A stretch of 64,000 nucleotides of DNA. It comes from Lindgomyces ingoldianus (Eukaryota > Ascomycota > Dothideomycetes > Pleosporales > Lindgomycetaceae). The translations under genes and the position numbers were made by a program. Below, in pieces: positions 10,459 to 22,246 of this stretch. Numbering within the stretch: the stretch's first letter is position 1; each line of letters begins with the position of its first letter. The DNA lies in NCBI RefSeq assembly GCF_010093535.1, contig NW_022985192.1:725236-789235 (forward strand), read 5' to 3'. Under the pieces are notes generated by a model that did no database searches, was not told where the DNA came from, and was given only the letters and a program-made list of their open reading frames with translations.

Positions 10459-13400
10459 TTCAGAGCGAGTAGAGCTGGCTGTGGGTGTCAAGTATAGAGG
10501 ATTGAGTTTGCAACACATTTTGCAAGGCAGACAGACAGACAGACAGAAAGGGTGGGAAAGCTGAGCACGGGAAGCGAATGTAAATGCTAAATGGCAGTGC
10601 CAACAGGTATATAGGTACGAAGCTAATGAGGCATCAATACGCTCTATTAAATTTCTCCAAAAGGTATCAGTCTATCTAATACACGCATGCCGGTGCCTTC
10701 TTGCTCAGTACGGGACAGTCCTCTCATATTACTAGTCTGATGATTTCTCCTAAAAAGAACGATAGTCACATATCATGTTGGAATTAAAAACATATCTACT
10801 TGTGGACGAGTGAGCGCGAGACCTCAAATTTAATCAACAGTTCTTCCTCTCTTTCAAGGCTCAGTATCATGGTCGGAATATAGGACTTCCTCAGAGTGCG
10901 TGCGAGGTTCGGAGATTTGTCCTAGCCTACCATCGCATTCCATACGTAGTACATGGTTCATTTCGTTAATGTATCAGTCGACGTCACGATGCAAAAGTAC
11001 TGTTTTGACTTAGTACTGACAGACTACTAGTCTATGTACTTTGTAGTTAGTCTGCATTCCTCGCTTCGCGATACCTACATGAACACCTAAGTACTAACCG
11101 AGAAACTATCTGAAGCATTACATGAAGTTGCAAGCATCTGGGGGCACTGGAGTTCTAAGTAATCATTTTGTACGATAGACAAGGCGCAGGCGGTCGAAGA
11201 ATAGGACAAGGGCCCGTCAGTTTTCGCCTCTCGTCTCGTTGTGTGGCGTGAACTAAAGATTTGAGATACAATGCTGCTACGGGCGGGCTAGGCTGTTTGA
11301 GATATGCAGGAGTGTAGCTTTGCGGGGATAGACTTGCATTAAACCCTGGAATAGAAACACGCTGAAAAAAGAGAAAGGGGTGTTAACAAAGAGAAAGCTT
11401 AGAGGAAAGGCGAGGAGGCACTAAGGTGCGATTTGAAGTCGCACATTGGGATACCGTGGACTTTGTGTTTGTTGTGGGCTACGGCAGCTATGTTGGAAAG
11501 CACCAATACTCGAGGGCCGAACATTGTCGCGTCAAATGTTGCACAAGCGGGTGTCCTTTGCTTCCTTCGCCGTAACGGACAATTATAGAAGCTGTGACCA
11601 CACCGGGAACATCCGTTTTGCTGGGAGACACCTAGCTTCATATCCCAGTCCCCAACTTTCAAGTAGTTTTCAAGTACGTCGTAGGCTATCGAGTATTAAG
11701 AAAGAACACCGCCATGCTGCTTTCATTGCTGGGGGAGAAGTGAGTTTGTCGAGTAATCCTCGAAATCAAGGAGGGCTCATCCCCGAACCACAGATGTGTT
11801 TGTGGACGGGGAGCGCCACACAGCCTCGCCAGCCTCATCCTGACGATGTTGCAGAAAGTGGCTTGTTGATGAAGCTCCTGAGGTGATAACATGTGAGAAA
11901 GATGTGCTCTGCAGTAGCTGCAAATCATGACTTGAAGCCTGGCGACGCAGGTCGTTAAATTGTCTTTGTTTCAAACAGAATCCTGGACTGGGCGCGGAGA
12001 TTTCCACATTTTGGTGATCTAGCACATCCGGCCGGAAAAGGATTCTGATTAGCGAGACCCATTTGTTAGCGGAACAAGAGATCAACGTGTCTCCCGATGG
12101 AAGGGAAGAAGTGAGCCGGCAGAAAAGGGAGAGCAGCAATTCATGCGTTAAACCTAGCGTAACGGAAAGGGTATCTCAAATCTGTTTCCAGGGATCTTTC
12201 CGAGGCATCAAACCCCATCGAATTCGAATTATTCCCATGCGGATCGTGGTGTTGGTTAGCCAAGGAAGTTTGTCCCAGAACCATGGTGCCAATAATCATC
12301 CCTTTTAATGGTGGCCTGCACTCCCTTGCATGCTTTACGAAAAGGAGAGTCGCCCGTAACCTGCTCGGGGAGATCTACAAAGGATTTCTTGATACTGTTA
12401 ACGGGATTTCGGGGCTGCGGTAACGAGTGATTGGCGGCCCAGAAAAAGCCTATCAACCGCCAATGGAAGAAGTCATTAACGTTTGCAGCTTGCGACGCTT
12501 GTCAGAAGAGCTTGTGGGGGGATTGCGCGGCGTGCATTTGAGATTCTGAGACCCCGTGAGAGCTCCTGAGACTCTGGAGCAAGGCACAGGTGTCCTGCTT
12601 AATTGTGCAGCAAAGCGGAGAGTCCGATGCATTTCTGTCGAGCAGTACCAGGTAAGAGCGCGCCTCTTTGTGGCGAGATGGCGAGGCGAAGAAGAGCAAA
12701 TAAAGGCGGCGGAAATTGGCCAGTCGTCTGGCGGCGGCGTCAACTGTGGCGTGCCCGAGAACGCCATCCGAAGACAAGCCAGCCTTGGAGACGTTGAGAC
12801 GATTCAGCCGAGACATGATCTATCTTGATTTTGCACGCTCATTGCTGGGGCGCATGTTGAGGAAAGCGTTTCGAGAGGCTCTTCCGCGCATGATTCGGCG
12901 GGCTAAAGAACAAACCGGCACTTCAAGCAGGATTTGCACGAGCTCAACAGGATAGATGCAGCCCGTCTCACCAGCTGTCACAGGCCTTGACAGCGGCGCG
13001 GTAACTCGAGCTCGTGCAAACACACGATGGAGGATGCTGCAGCACGGGAGGACGCAGCAAAGAGATACCCATCGGCGGCCCTTCTCAGGCGTGACTCGCT
13101 GGGAGCTGGATTCACCGTCGGTCGGTGGCCACTAGCATCATCATCGCGCTGCGTTGGCGTGTCCGGGTGTGCACTGGCGCGAGCGATATCACTGATTCCA
13201 AGGCCTTGCCCTATTCGGCTAGCGCGTCTTTGTCGGTCTGGTGTGGCAGGTGCGGCCCCGGCCACTCCTTCCTCCTTTTCTATCGCCGGCTCTCCCTTAA
13301 CCCTTCCCATCTCCAAACTCTTCCCAACCCACTTTCGTTCTCACGCAGCCTCGCCTTCCAAGACTGTTGGCGTTGTTTGGCTCGTGAGCCCTATTTCTTC

Positions 13401-13597
13401 CCTCGTTTTTCTCCTTCTTCACATTCGCTCTGTAGCATTGTTCGATCCATCAACAACTTATCTCGTCCCAGCTCGTGAGCAGTCTTAATATCCCAGGTTC
13501 GTACCACCCTGCCTTGGCACACACGGCACCCAATTGAGGCCGGGACGCGTCTCTGACTCCGCTGCTACAGTTACCGACTTGCTTCACGTCGACAACA
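10459..13597. other. 3.1-kb gene-poor interval
   Basis: No coding region could be supported on either strand. A (GACA)n microsatellite lies at 10527-10547. From about 13,250 to 13,490 the plus strand is strongly pyrimidine-rich (CTTCC/TTCTC runs), which fits the core promoter and leader of the downstream ECM33 gene. Open frames between 11,400 and 13,300 overlap on both strands and have no domain-like sequence. Confidence 0.5.
10527..10547. repeat. GACA microsatellite
   Basis: About five tandem copies of the 4-mer gaca/caga, located 70 bp downstream of the MAG1 stop codon. Confidence 0.85.
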
Positions 13598-14924
13598 ATG
13601 TCTCCCATGATGAGGATCGTGCTGCCCGCTCTCGCGGTTGCCAGCACCGCCTTCGGTATGTACCCTCCCTCTCAATGGCCCCAGCATGGCCTCGAATTGA
13701 CCACCTTTGCCGTTCATGGCGCTGACTTGCCTTCCCCTAGCTGCCTCGTGCAGTATCTCCAAAACTGCAACCTCCACCATCCAGAACTCGGGCGATGCGA
13801 CCGCGTTGGCTTCGTGCAAAACTTTCTCGGGGAGCATCGCCATCTCCACAGGCACCTCGGACCCAATTGCCCTCGATGGCGTAGAGAAGATCGACGGCAA
13901 CCTAGCGTGCACTAACAACTCCGCTATTCAATCCATAAGCGGCGGCTCTCTGTCGGAAATCACGGGCCAGTTCCTGCTTGACACGGTGCAAGTTCTCAAC
14001 ACGGTGAACTTCCCCAAGCTCGCTACCGTCGACTCCCTCAAATGGAACGCCCTCCCCAACCTTCAGACCCTGCAATTCAACAACCAAATCACTAAGGCCT
14101 CGAAAATCGACATCCAGAACACGCAGCTTCAGTCGCTCCAGGGTATCAACATTAAGAGTGTGGACACCCTGTACATCGCTAACAATCGGTACATTAGCGA
14201 CATCTCGATGCAGCTCGGCAATGTCACTAGTTCTCTAACCCTCGAGGCGAACAACCCTGAAGTTAACGTTACTTTCCCTAACCTGATCTGGGCCTTTAAC
14301 ATGACGTTCCGCAACTGCTCTTCAGTTGAGGTGCCGTCTCTGGAGTCCCTGAACGGTTCCATGGGGTTCTACGGGAATGTTCTCACCAGTTTTTCTGCCC
14401 CCAATCTCACCAAGATTGGAGGTGCCCTTGCCTTCGTCTCCAACACTGAGATGACGAACATCTCCCTCCCCTTGTTGACTGAGGTCTCGGCCAACCTGCA
14501 GATCGCGAACAACACCAAACTCGGCAAGATCGACGGTCTGCCCCAACTAAAGACCATCGGTGGTGCTCTTGACTTCAACGGCAACATGTCCGAGTATGTC
14601 ACGAACCAATTCTCTACACCGAGCTACGCTGACCAGACTAGTATCCAAATCCCCCAGCTCAACGACGTCAAGGGTGCCTTCAACTTGCAGTCCACCGGTG
14701 ACGTCCAGAAGGAGTGCGACGACTTCTTCAAGCCGCTCAAGAACAAGGGCAAGATTCAGGGCAAGTTCGTCTGCGTCGGCAGCGTCGCTAAGCCCGGTGG
14801 TGAGGGCACCACGCCAACTGTCACTGGAGCCAGCGCCAAGAAGACTGGTGCTGCCTCGACCCTGAATGTCCAGAGCAACGCTGCTATGGGCCTTATGGGC
14901 CTGGCTGCTGCTTTCTTCTTGTGA
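13598..14924 (+). CDS. ECM33: Ecm33-like GPI-anchored cell-wall protein
   Basis: Two exons (13598-13655 and 13741-14924) give 413 residues. The first exon encodes only the signal peptide (MMRIVLPALAVASTAF); the intron falls right after it, between the signal and mature protein. The mature part has the receptor-L-domain-like leucine/asparagine repeats of the Sps2/Ecm33 family (for example IQNTQLQSLQGINIKSVDTL and NTKLGKIDGLPQL), and many N-x-S/T sites. The C-terminus has a Gly/Thr/Ser-rich stalk followed by a hydrophobic tail (GLMGLAAAFFL) fitting a GPI signal; the omega site is probably among the small residues of QSNAA. Ecm33 proteins act at the plasma membrane and wall in wall integrity and hyphal morphogenesis. 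Codon use is visibly biased toward C-ending codons compared with neighbours, suggesting high expression. Identity is confident at family level. Confidence 0.93.
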
Positions 14925-16505
14925 ACGGTTTCATGACGCTGGCGTTTCGAACATACTTGCATAGACTAATAATGGACCATCTGTTTTCCTTGATAGCATA
15001 GCGGCATCTCGCTTGCGAGCGCCCTGGATGGTCGAACGATGTCATTGAGGACTGAAGGGGATCTTGTGAGGGGGGTAATTGACCAGCATGCATCAGTTGT
15101 ATGTATCGATTGGCCACGACAATCGAAGTTTAGTGGACTCTTAATATGGCACACCATAGCCTGCTTTCGAAAAGTCTCATCCGCGGACTAGGTGGCGGCG
15201 GGTTTTGATGGACGGCATTCATGGATCTGTGCCTTTCTCTCTTTCACTTTCGTGTCTATAGGTATGCCCTCTCTCTATTATGTATGTTGCAGCGAAAATG
15301 CATTTCTTGGCCCAAAGCACTCATGTGCACATGATATTTGGAAGTGCTGTGTCGTTTCCGTCTAGAGCCATCATCTTTCTAGCATTTTCCGTACCACCAC
15401 TCTGGCTCTCGTCTGACTTTGCCCAACTCCTTTTCCTGGCACACCTCGACCGAGCCAAGAAACGCTCGAGCACCCCTGGCCAGAGAAGGGGTCGGATAAC
15501 GGCTTAAACTCCACGCGGTTACACAGCAATCCGAATTCAGTGCATACTGTGGCGTTACCAGCATCTTCCGACAAGCGCATCTACCGCCAGACCGATGACA
15601 GGCCCTGGCCAGGCGCGGCTGCTTCAGATGCCTGCTCACAGGCGCTCAAAGTTGGTCCCCGATTCAGCAGCGTACAGGAGCTTTGCCGACCATGAACCGC
15701 GTAAAGAAATGACCTCTCAGATTTCCGTTCTGGTCCCGGTCAAGCCATTGATCTTAACTTGTCTCAAAATCGAGAACTACAAGCAGCTCCAGCTCAGACC
15801 TATGCAAGCCATCACGGGTCATGGCTGCATGCACACGTTCTTTCTGTTCTTGGGTTATTAACGGTGTGAGCTTGACCCGTCACACCATTGGTCGTCCAAC
15901 AGGAACCGTTATCGACATTATCGGGCCCATGAGGGTGGGAACTAAAGACGTAAGTACTTATCTTGTATACCATTGGTGGATTCGAGGGTGGATTCGTTGG
16001 TGGAGCTATCGAAGCTGCGGAGCATTTCACTAGGATTTCCCCAGCTAACTGGCCGCCTGTCACTGAGACGAGTGCTGCGGTTTCAATTGCGCGCAAGGGG
16101 GCGCCTCTACTGGGTTTGCGTAACGCCCTCCCACGTCTACAGCGGCTTATTGCCAATCATCACTTGCAGGCGCTAGGTGCACATCTCCCCGCTGCGAGCA
16201 GTCATCGTGCACGGTCACTGCCCCGAAAGGCGGAGAATAACCAGTGCACAAAGGTTTCTATCAAGAAAGAAGGAATTGAGGGTTGCAACAACCTGGAAAC
16301 CCGGTCCCGCGGTGACGCCATCTTTACCGTCTTCGTATGTCTGCATGGGGCATAGGTGCTCGCCTCTAGAGGAATATAAAAGATGGCTGTCTCATCTCTG
16401 AACAAACCCCTCGTCTCTCACCAGCACTTCTTCTTCATCTTGAGTTAGGTGGTATTCTGCTTTGTTCATTCTACATGATACAACCTTAAACCACTCCCGT
16501 GAGCC
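14925..16505. other. Intergenic interval
   Basis: Contains the ECM33 3' UTR and the promoter of the next gene. A glycine-rich open frame around 15,960-16,080 looks protein-like for about 30 codons but has no start or splice context. Nothing else is supported. Confidence 0.45.
16375..16380 (+). promoter_or_regulatory. TATA box of the HLH-like gene
   Basis: TATAAA within GGAATATAAAAG, 126 bp upstream of the ATG at 16506, with a pyrimidine-rich stretch between. The spacing suits a fungal TATA box; initiation has not been shown. Confidence 0.5.
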
Positions 16506-17292
16506 ATGATGTATTCGGAGACCAATATCCTGACCCATCTCAAACAGGAGCAGCCTATATCGCCTGTATATACACCTGCGAATTATCCTGAAGTAGTCAA
16601 CATGACTAATCAGTATGTGACCTATTAGAACCAGTGGAGTCACCACTAACAGGCACAGGAAGTGCGAAGAGGGACAACACCTCCCTGGTATCAACGATAT
16701 GATTCGCGGGATGCCTCCTACCGTACCTGACGTTCCTCAACGACTTTCCACGGCATTAATCTACTCTGGATTCATGTCTCAACGTGGCTCAACGTCACCA
16801 TACCTCGCACCCGGTGAACTCAATCCTACTATGGAAAATCAACACAATGCTCTCAGACGTCTTAACCAAATAAGCGAGCACATTGACAAGCCACAACGCA
16901 AGCAACGCGCTCGTAGCAGTCCAAAGCGGGAAATGACTTCAAAGGATCTTCAGCGGGCCGAAGCCAAGGCTAAGAAGGAAACCGCATCGCGCGAGCAGTT
17001 GACCCGTGCCATTGCGAAGGTTGGGGAAGCCATATCAGGCCTCATGCCCCATGGCCGCCTCCCGAAGTCCTGGGTGGGGAAGGAATTGAAACAGAACAAT
17101 GCCAAGAAGGACCTGTACTACGGGAAAATACCCGTCCTCATGTCGGCGATAGAGCTGTTAGACCTCCTCAAACAACACATCGAGTTTCTGGAGAGTCGTG
17201 GATTTGGAGAATTTGTTCGAGATTTGAAAGAGGGTTTAGCGAACATGGAGGATCCGGAGCTCATGCCAAAATGTTCGCACCCACGACTCTAA
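16506..17292 (+). CDS. Possible helix-loop-helix regulator (248 aa)
   Basis: Exon 1 is 16506-16612 and exon 2 16653-17292, separated by a 40-nt intron (GTATGT donor, CACTAAC branch, CAG acceptor). The spliced N-terminus contains LPGINDMIRGMPP, a short motif resembling those in fungal transcription regulators. From about residue 120 there is a basic stretch (RKQRARSSPKR), then an amphipathic helix (EQLTRAIAKVGEAISGLMP), a long loop of about 25 residues, and a second helix (IPVLMSAIELLDLLKQHIEF). This order matches a basic helix-loop-helix domain with an enlarged loop. There is no signal peptide. The intron is very short, but without it the conserved-looking N-terminus is lost. It could instead be an unrelated helical protein; I cannot name an orthologue. 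The coding call is stronger than the bHLH call. Confidence 0.68.
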
Positions 17293-20200
17293 AGCACCAC
17301 CCACATAACCCTTCACTAGCATATCTAATGCCTATACAATTTCCATTTTGGTGGTATTTCGGTCTTAGCGGCATTGGAGAGGTTGATTGTCGTTCCGGGC
17401 GGTTGCTTCAATAGCTTTATTCAACTTTCGGGTATTTATCCGCGAAATTTTGGAAAACACTCATCGCGCTTGCGACTTTCTCTATCAGGTCTGAATGGTG
17501 TGCTTCAGCGTTCAGGCGGCAATTTTGTGTACATTTCCTTACTCTATGGTCCAGATGCGAGTCTTCACTCCATTCTCTGCAAACAAACTTCTGTCATTAC
17601 TAGTTACTTGTGCTCTCGTTTCCTTTAGAGCTCGATCGAGTATGTGAGTGTCTGATCCTCAGTGGGTAATGGTAACTTGTAAAGGCGTGAATACTTTCGG
17701 TTTGTCATCTGTACATTAGTACAGCATCTGGTGTAAAAAACCGCTGTAGATACATGTCGATGGAAACCTGGGGCAGGCCAGCCTAGGGCTCGCCTGACGT
17801 GTACGAGGTCGAGATGGGATAGGTAGACCAACGATTGACCGATCAGACATGGATGTAGCAAAGCTTGTAGTTTAGTTTTTCTCACTTCGGTGAATGATAC
17901 TGGTCATCTCGGAACCACTGCAGCCGATCAAACTATGTGTTTTGCTCAAAGCGATGAAGATGCGAATAGTACAGATCGGGAAGCACAACACAGCTCATTT
18001 CACACAGATGTCAGACGTCGTACGTAAGGGCTGGAAGAGACGCTTGGCTCATGCGGCTAAGGAATATCCCTGTTGGGAGGCACGAACAGGCCACTCACAG
18101 CTCCGAAGCACCCTGGTCAGCCCTCTCCCAGACTCCCACACCAAAACTATCACGACGTCAGCCCACCTTTTCTTCTTCCTGCACTACATAATGTTAAAAA
18201 TCTTTTTGTTCCAGACAGAGAAATTAGGCTTCAATGTATATGCTTGCTTCACCTTTCGTGTCCACTTGTCGCTTGTTTACTCCTCTTTCAGCGTCTGGCT
18301 ACTGTGCCACCCGTATTTACCTCTCAGTTTGTGTTGGAATTGCTGTGAAGATTCGCACTCCCCCGAGCCACCACTACCCAACACTCTGGATCTCATCACA
18401 TGGCCTTCAGCTACTGTGTGGGGGATATTAAATCCTATCACCCAATAGCAGCCTCGGAATTACTCCGAGGGGTTTTGATCAAGAGAACGTCTGTCCTTTC
18501 TATTTTCGACCTTGAGTGGAAACTGGGCCTGGCGAACCCGCCTCTCCTAGAAATCTCAACATTAAGCCGTAAGTAGCATTTGATCTCGAACCCATAGCAG
18601 TTCACGAAGTCGAATTCATGAACATGGTGCTTAAGAGCGCATAGAGCTCGTGCAAAGAGATCTCATGAAGAATAGGTACACAATGAGGTAACGACTTACG
18701 TGAACACCCTTATTCCATTCCAGTGTCGATCTCTGACCTATCGCGAAGAGTTCCTAATCTTGGCCAGCTCTGCATGGGTCTCCGTTGGAATTATGGCACA
18801 GTGTAGCATAGCACACCGATCAACAGTTCAACGTGATGAGCCATGAGCGTCAAGTAGAGAATTGCAAGGAACGTTCGCTACCAGCGGCCCGGGCCCTATA
18901 CGATACGGGGTCAGTCGCCGTCTCGAACACATCATTTCCATGAGATGAGGCGGCGCCCTAATGTTGGCACGAGCGGCCGAGTATCGATGTATTGACTTCC
19001 CGTGTCTCCTCCATCTCTTGCATTCATCACTGCGCTAAGGAAGGCCCACCACTAAACAAGCTGTGCATACCGGTTTCGATTTCGACGGCCATCATTCGGA
19101 ACTTCGTACCGATCATCTTTTTACCGTCGGTATTCCTCATCTAGACGCTTGTGGGGGATTATTTCTACGAAAGCGGCGGACGGGCCAGGGCGTCGCACAT
19201 GATACTTAGAGCTGAGAGGGCCATGAAGGAATGCCTGTGGGAGAAGGCTTGAGATCAAGGAACGGTCCATTGGCTCCACTGGCGCCTTTGATTAGAGCTA
19301 TGCGGGCTGGCTGCGCCTAACTGTTGCTTCTGCACCCACAACCTGGTTCCACGGAATATTCTTCTGCTGAATGCTCATGCATAGGACCGAGGTTGTTAAA
19401 AGAGAGTTGTAAAAGCCTCCAGAAAGGTGCCGCGGTTCCCTGCAACCGAGAGAGACAGTGCCTCCAACTATACGACCTTTCATTCGGTGGAGGACTCACC
19501 GTTGAACTTGGTTTGAAGAGAAGTAGGTAAAGCGACGAGCAAATAAGCAGAACTGAAGAGGAGAATGAGGAGGGAAGGGACAAGTTATTGGCTTTCGAAG
19601 CGGAGACAGAGTGTCAGACGAGATGTCCTGAGAACGCGTTTCCTTTCAATAGGATAGGTTTGACGGGTTCTCCTGCTCGCTTTTGCTCCTTGCCTGGGCC
19701 GCAAAAACCCTTGTCGGGCTGTCTCCCTTTCCAGTGTTTGAGACCGATACAGACCTCAAGCTGCTCCTTGGATCGGTGGAGCCAGTGGGTTGAGTGAGTA
19801 TCCCTTCCCAGAGGACATGCGGTGTTCCCCATGGTTATAGGCCTTGCCTTTCATTGAACTAGCTACCGAGGTCTTCTTTCCCAGAACAAGACATTGCTAA
19901 AGCATCTACTTCAGTTTGCCCATACATTGGCTACTTACTGCATGTTGGCATTAGTCACGGACACTGACGGGGACGCTTTGATCTATCTGACCTGTTGCTA
20001 AATTTGAGGAGAGCGTAAAGAGGATGTGGATTGTTGGTCTCAGATCCAAACCTGTTATGCTCCATCACATCTGCCGGCCTGCAATTCCTAGAATTTATGT
20101 ATCAATAGTATGTATATCGTTTTCTGGAAGATTTCGACAGACGTTAGTGAGGAACAGTCGACGTCAAGCAACGGTTGCAAGGGTGGTTAGCGTGACTGAC

Positions 20201-20810
20201 CACTCAAAAACTTTCCAATTTGCTTGGCCAATTCACGTGCAACGGACAAGGGCGCATCGACGACAGAAGGAACAGTTTCTCAAAGTGAAGCCGTCTCTAC
20301 GACATGCTCCAAAGCAGATTGACAGTGAGCTACGCAGTGTCTGAGGGGAATTGCTACGACTGCGTGGACATTTTCTAGCGACATCGAATGCGCGGCCTGT
20401 TCCACTCGGGCCAATCAGCGCCGAGCAGCTAGCGTTTGGTCTCTTGCTTGCGACCTCCTTGCGAATCCGATGATTCTCTGGACTTTACCCCAATTACGCT
20501 CGTTCTGCCCTTTCTAATCGTTGCCCGGTGTCGCTGCATCCTAGTTTCACCTCTGACCGCGCTAGTTTTTCTATGAAGCACGCCTGAGCCTTCCGCGCGC
20601 CGTTGCTGCAGAGCCTCCACGACTGACCAGGAACCTGCTTCATCGCACCTCCTCCCCTCCCCAACCTCCAAGCTGGCCATCCCGTCGTCTCCGCCACTAC
20701 ACACGCAGCGGGAGAGGAGCAACACCCTCGGCATTAGAGCGCGGAGTTCGTCAATCCTATCGCAGGCGCGGGAGAAGGACGTCAACGCTGCGGGCGCGCC
20801 TCGCTTCACC
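17293..20810. other. 3.5-kb gene-poor interval
   Basis: No gene supported. It contains an inverted repeat at 18452-18470 preceded by a TATTAAA stretch and a CCAAT box, and a pyrimidine-rich promoter-like zone at 20,560-20,800 ahead of the mannosyltransferase. Open frames (17374-17628, 17894-18448, 20024-20344, 20429-20824) lack domain-like features. Confidence 0.5.
18452..18470. promoter_or_regulatory. CGG-N7-CCG inverted repeat
   Basis: cctcggaattactccgagg is a hairpin-capable palindrome with paired CGG/CCG triplets, the half-site type bound by Zn2Cys6 fungal regulators. A CCAAT motif lies just upstream (18443). No gene start follows within 2 kb, so a regulatory role is speculative. Confidence 0.3.
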
Positions 20811-22246
20811 ATGCTGGTCCCCAAAGGAGGCTACTCGTGGAAGGCCGCCCGAGCACGACTACCCCCGACGCGGGTCGTCTTCCACATCCTGAGGAACCCC
20901 CGATTCCTGCTCTCGGTCGGCCTGGTCTCGATAATTGTGCTGCTATGGCGGTCCATGGGCTCGGCCGCGGGCGAGATGCAGCGGCACGCACCCCCGAGAC
21001 GAGGCATTGGCATCGCGCGTAGCCGCTGACAAGTGTTATACAGGTTTTACTGCTGGGGCCCCTCCAAACCACCAATGCACATGACACCGAACGAGAACGC
21101 AGAATGGCACGGCCACCTCCAGACCCCCGTAATATTTAACCACCACAAGCCGGTCAAGGTCAACGAGAGCACCATCTCCCACGTCGACCTCAACCAGATC
21201 AAATCCACCAAGAAGGCGGATGCGAACAAGGAGCGCATCCTCATCCTCACTCCGCTCCGTGACGCCGCGCCCTACTTAGAACAGCACTTCGACCTCATCA
21301 GTCAGCTTACGTACCCGCACCACCTAATTGACCTCGGCTTCCTCATCGGCGACTCGACGGATGACACAATGGCAGCTCTGGCAAAGGAGCTGGAGCGGGT
21401 GCAGGGGAACCCAGAGATCGCATTCCGATCTGCAATGATTGTTGAGAAGGACTTTGGCGTGACGCTCTCGCAAAATGTGGAAGACAGGCATGGCTTCGAA
21501 GCTCAGGGCCCTCGGAGAAAAGCCATGGGCAGGGCAAGGAACTATTTGCTGGCCACAGCCCTCAAGGCGGATCACAGCTGGGTGTATTGGAGAGATGTCG
21601 ATATCAAGGACAGCCCCGCCAAAATAATTGAGGATTTTGTGGCGCACGACAGGGATATTCTTGTGCCAAGTGAGGCGCTTCTAGACGAGGCTCACGGTAC
21701 CATGCTGACATGTGATATAGACATTTGGTTCCATAGATACCGGGAACGCGATGGTAAAATGGTTGATATTGAAGGAAGATGTAAAGTCACCTGTTCATCC
21801 TACAGAGCACCTACTAATTCCAATAGTCGACTATAACTCGTGGCAAGAATCCGAAGAAGGTCGTAAACTCGCTGCGTCTCTCGACAAAGACATCGTTCTC
21901 GCCGAAGGTCTGTCCCTTTTGCTCCTCTTCCTTCCTCCCAACTACCTAACAAAATACCCCAGGCTACAAAGAATACAAGACCAACCGCAAATACATGGCC
22001 AGAATGGGCAACTGGCGCGAAAACAAAGACGAGGAGATCCCTCTCGACGGCATAGGCGGCGTCAACATCATCGTTAAAGCAGACGTTCACCGCTCTGGCA
22101 TCAACTTCCCCTGTTACCCCTTCGAAAACCAAGCCGAGACTGAAGGTTTTGCAAAAATGGCGAAACGTGCAGGGTACGGTGTGTATGGTCTACCGAACTA
22201 TGTCGTCTGGCATATTGATACAGACGAGAAGCCTGGCAATGCGTAA
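20811..22246 (+). CDS. MNN9: GT62 alpha-mannosyltransferase, Mnn9-like
   Basis: Five exons (20811-20980, 21044-21669, 21721-21780, 21827-21907, 21963-22246) give about 406 residues. The product is a type II Golgi membrane protein: short cytosolic basic N-terminus, one membrane helix (FLLSVGLVSIIVLLW, about residues 34-48), then the lumenal Anp1/Mnn9/Van1 domain. Visible family motifs are ERILILTPLRDAAPYL, the metal-binding DVD in YWRDVDI (about 241-243), FDYNSWQES across a splice junction, DGIGGVN and ETEGFAKMAKR. The VDLNQIKSTKKA lead-in and the short C-terminus after LPNYVVWHID resemble Mnn9 rather than Anp1 or Van1. Mnn9-type subunits build the N-glycan outer-chain mannan backbone. Introns 2-4 have GT donors and good branch sites. 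Intron 1 has no usable GT: only GC donors at 20981 or 20984 keep phase, giving EMQ-FYCWG or EMQR-FYCWG. Confidence 0.9.

Noticed and set aside
15963..16355. Glycine-rich open frame (GGFEGGFVGGAIEAAEH)
   Set aside because: Looks protein-like for only about 30 codons; no start, splice sites or known domain.
20429..20824. 131-codon minus-strand frame upstream of the mannosyltransferase
   Set aside because: Arg-rich shadow of a pyrimidine-rich promoter/leader on the other strand.
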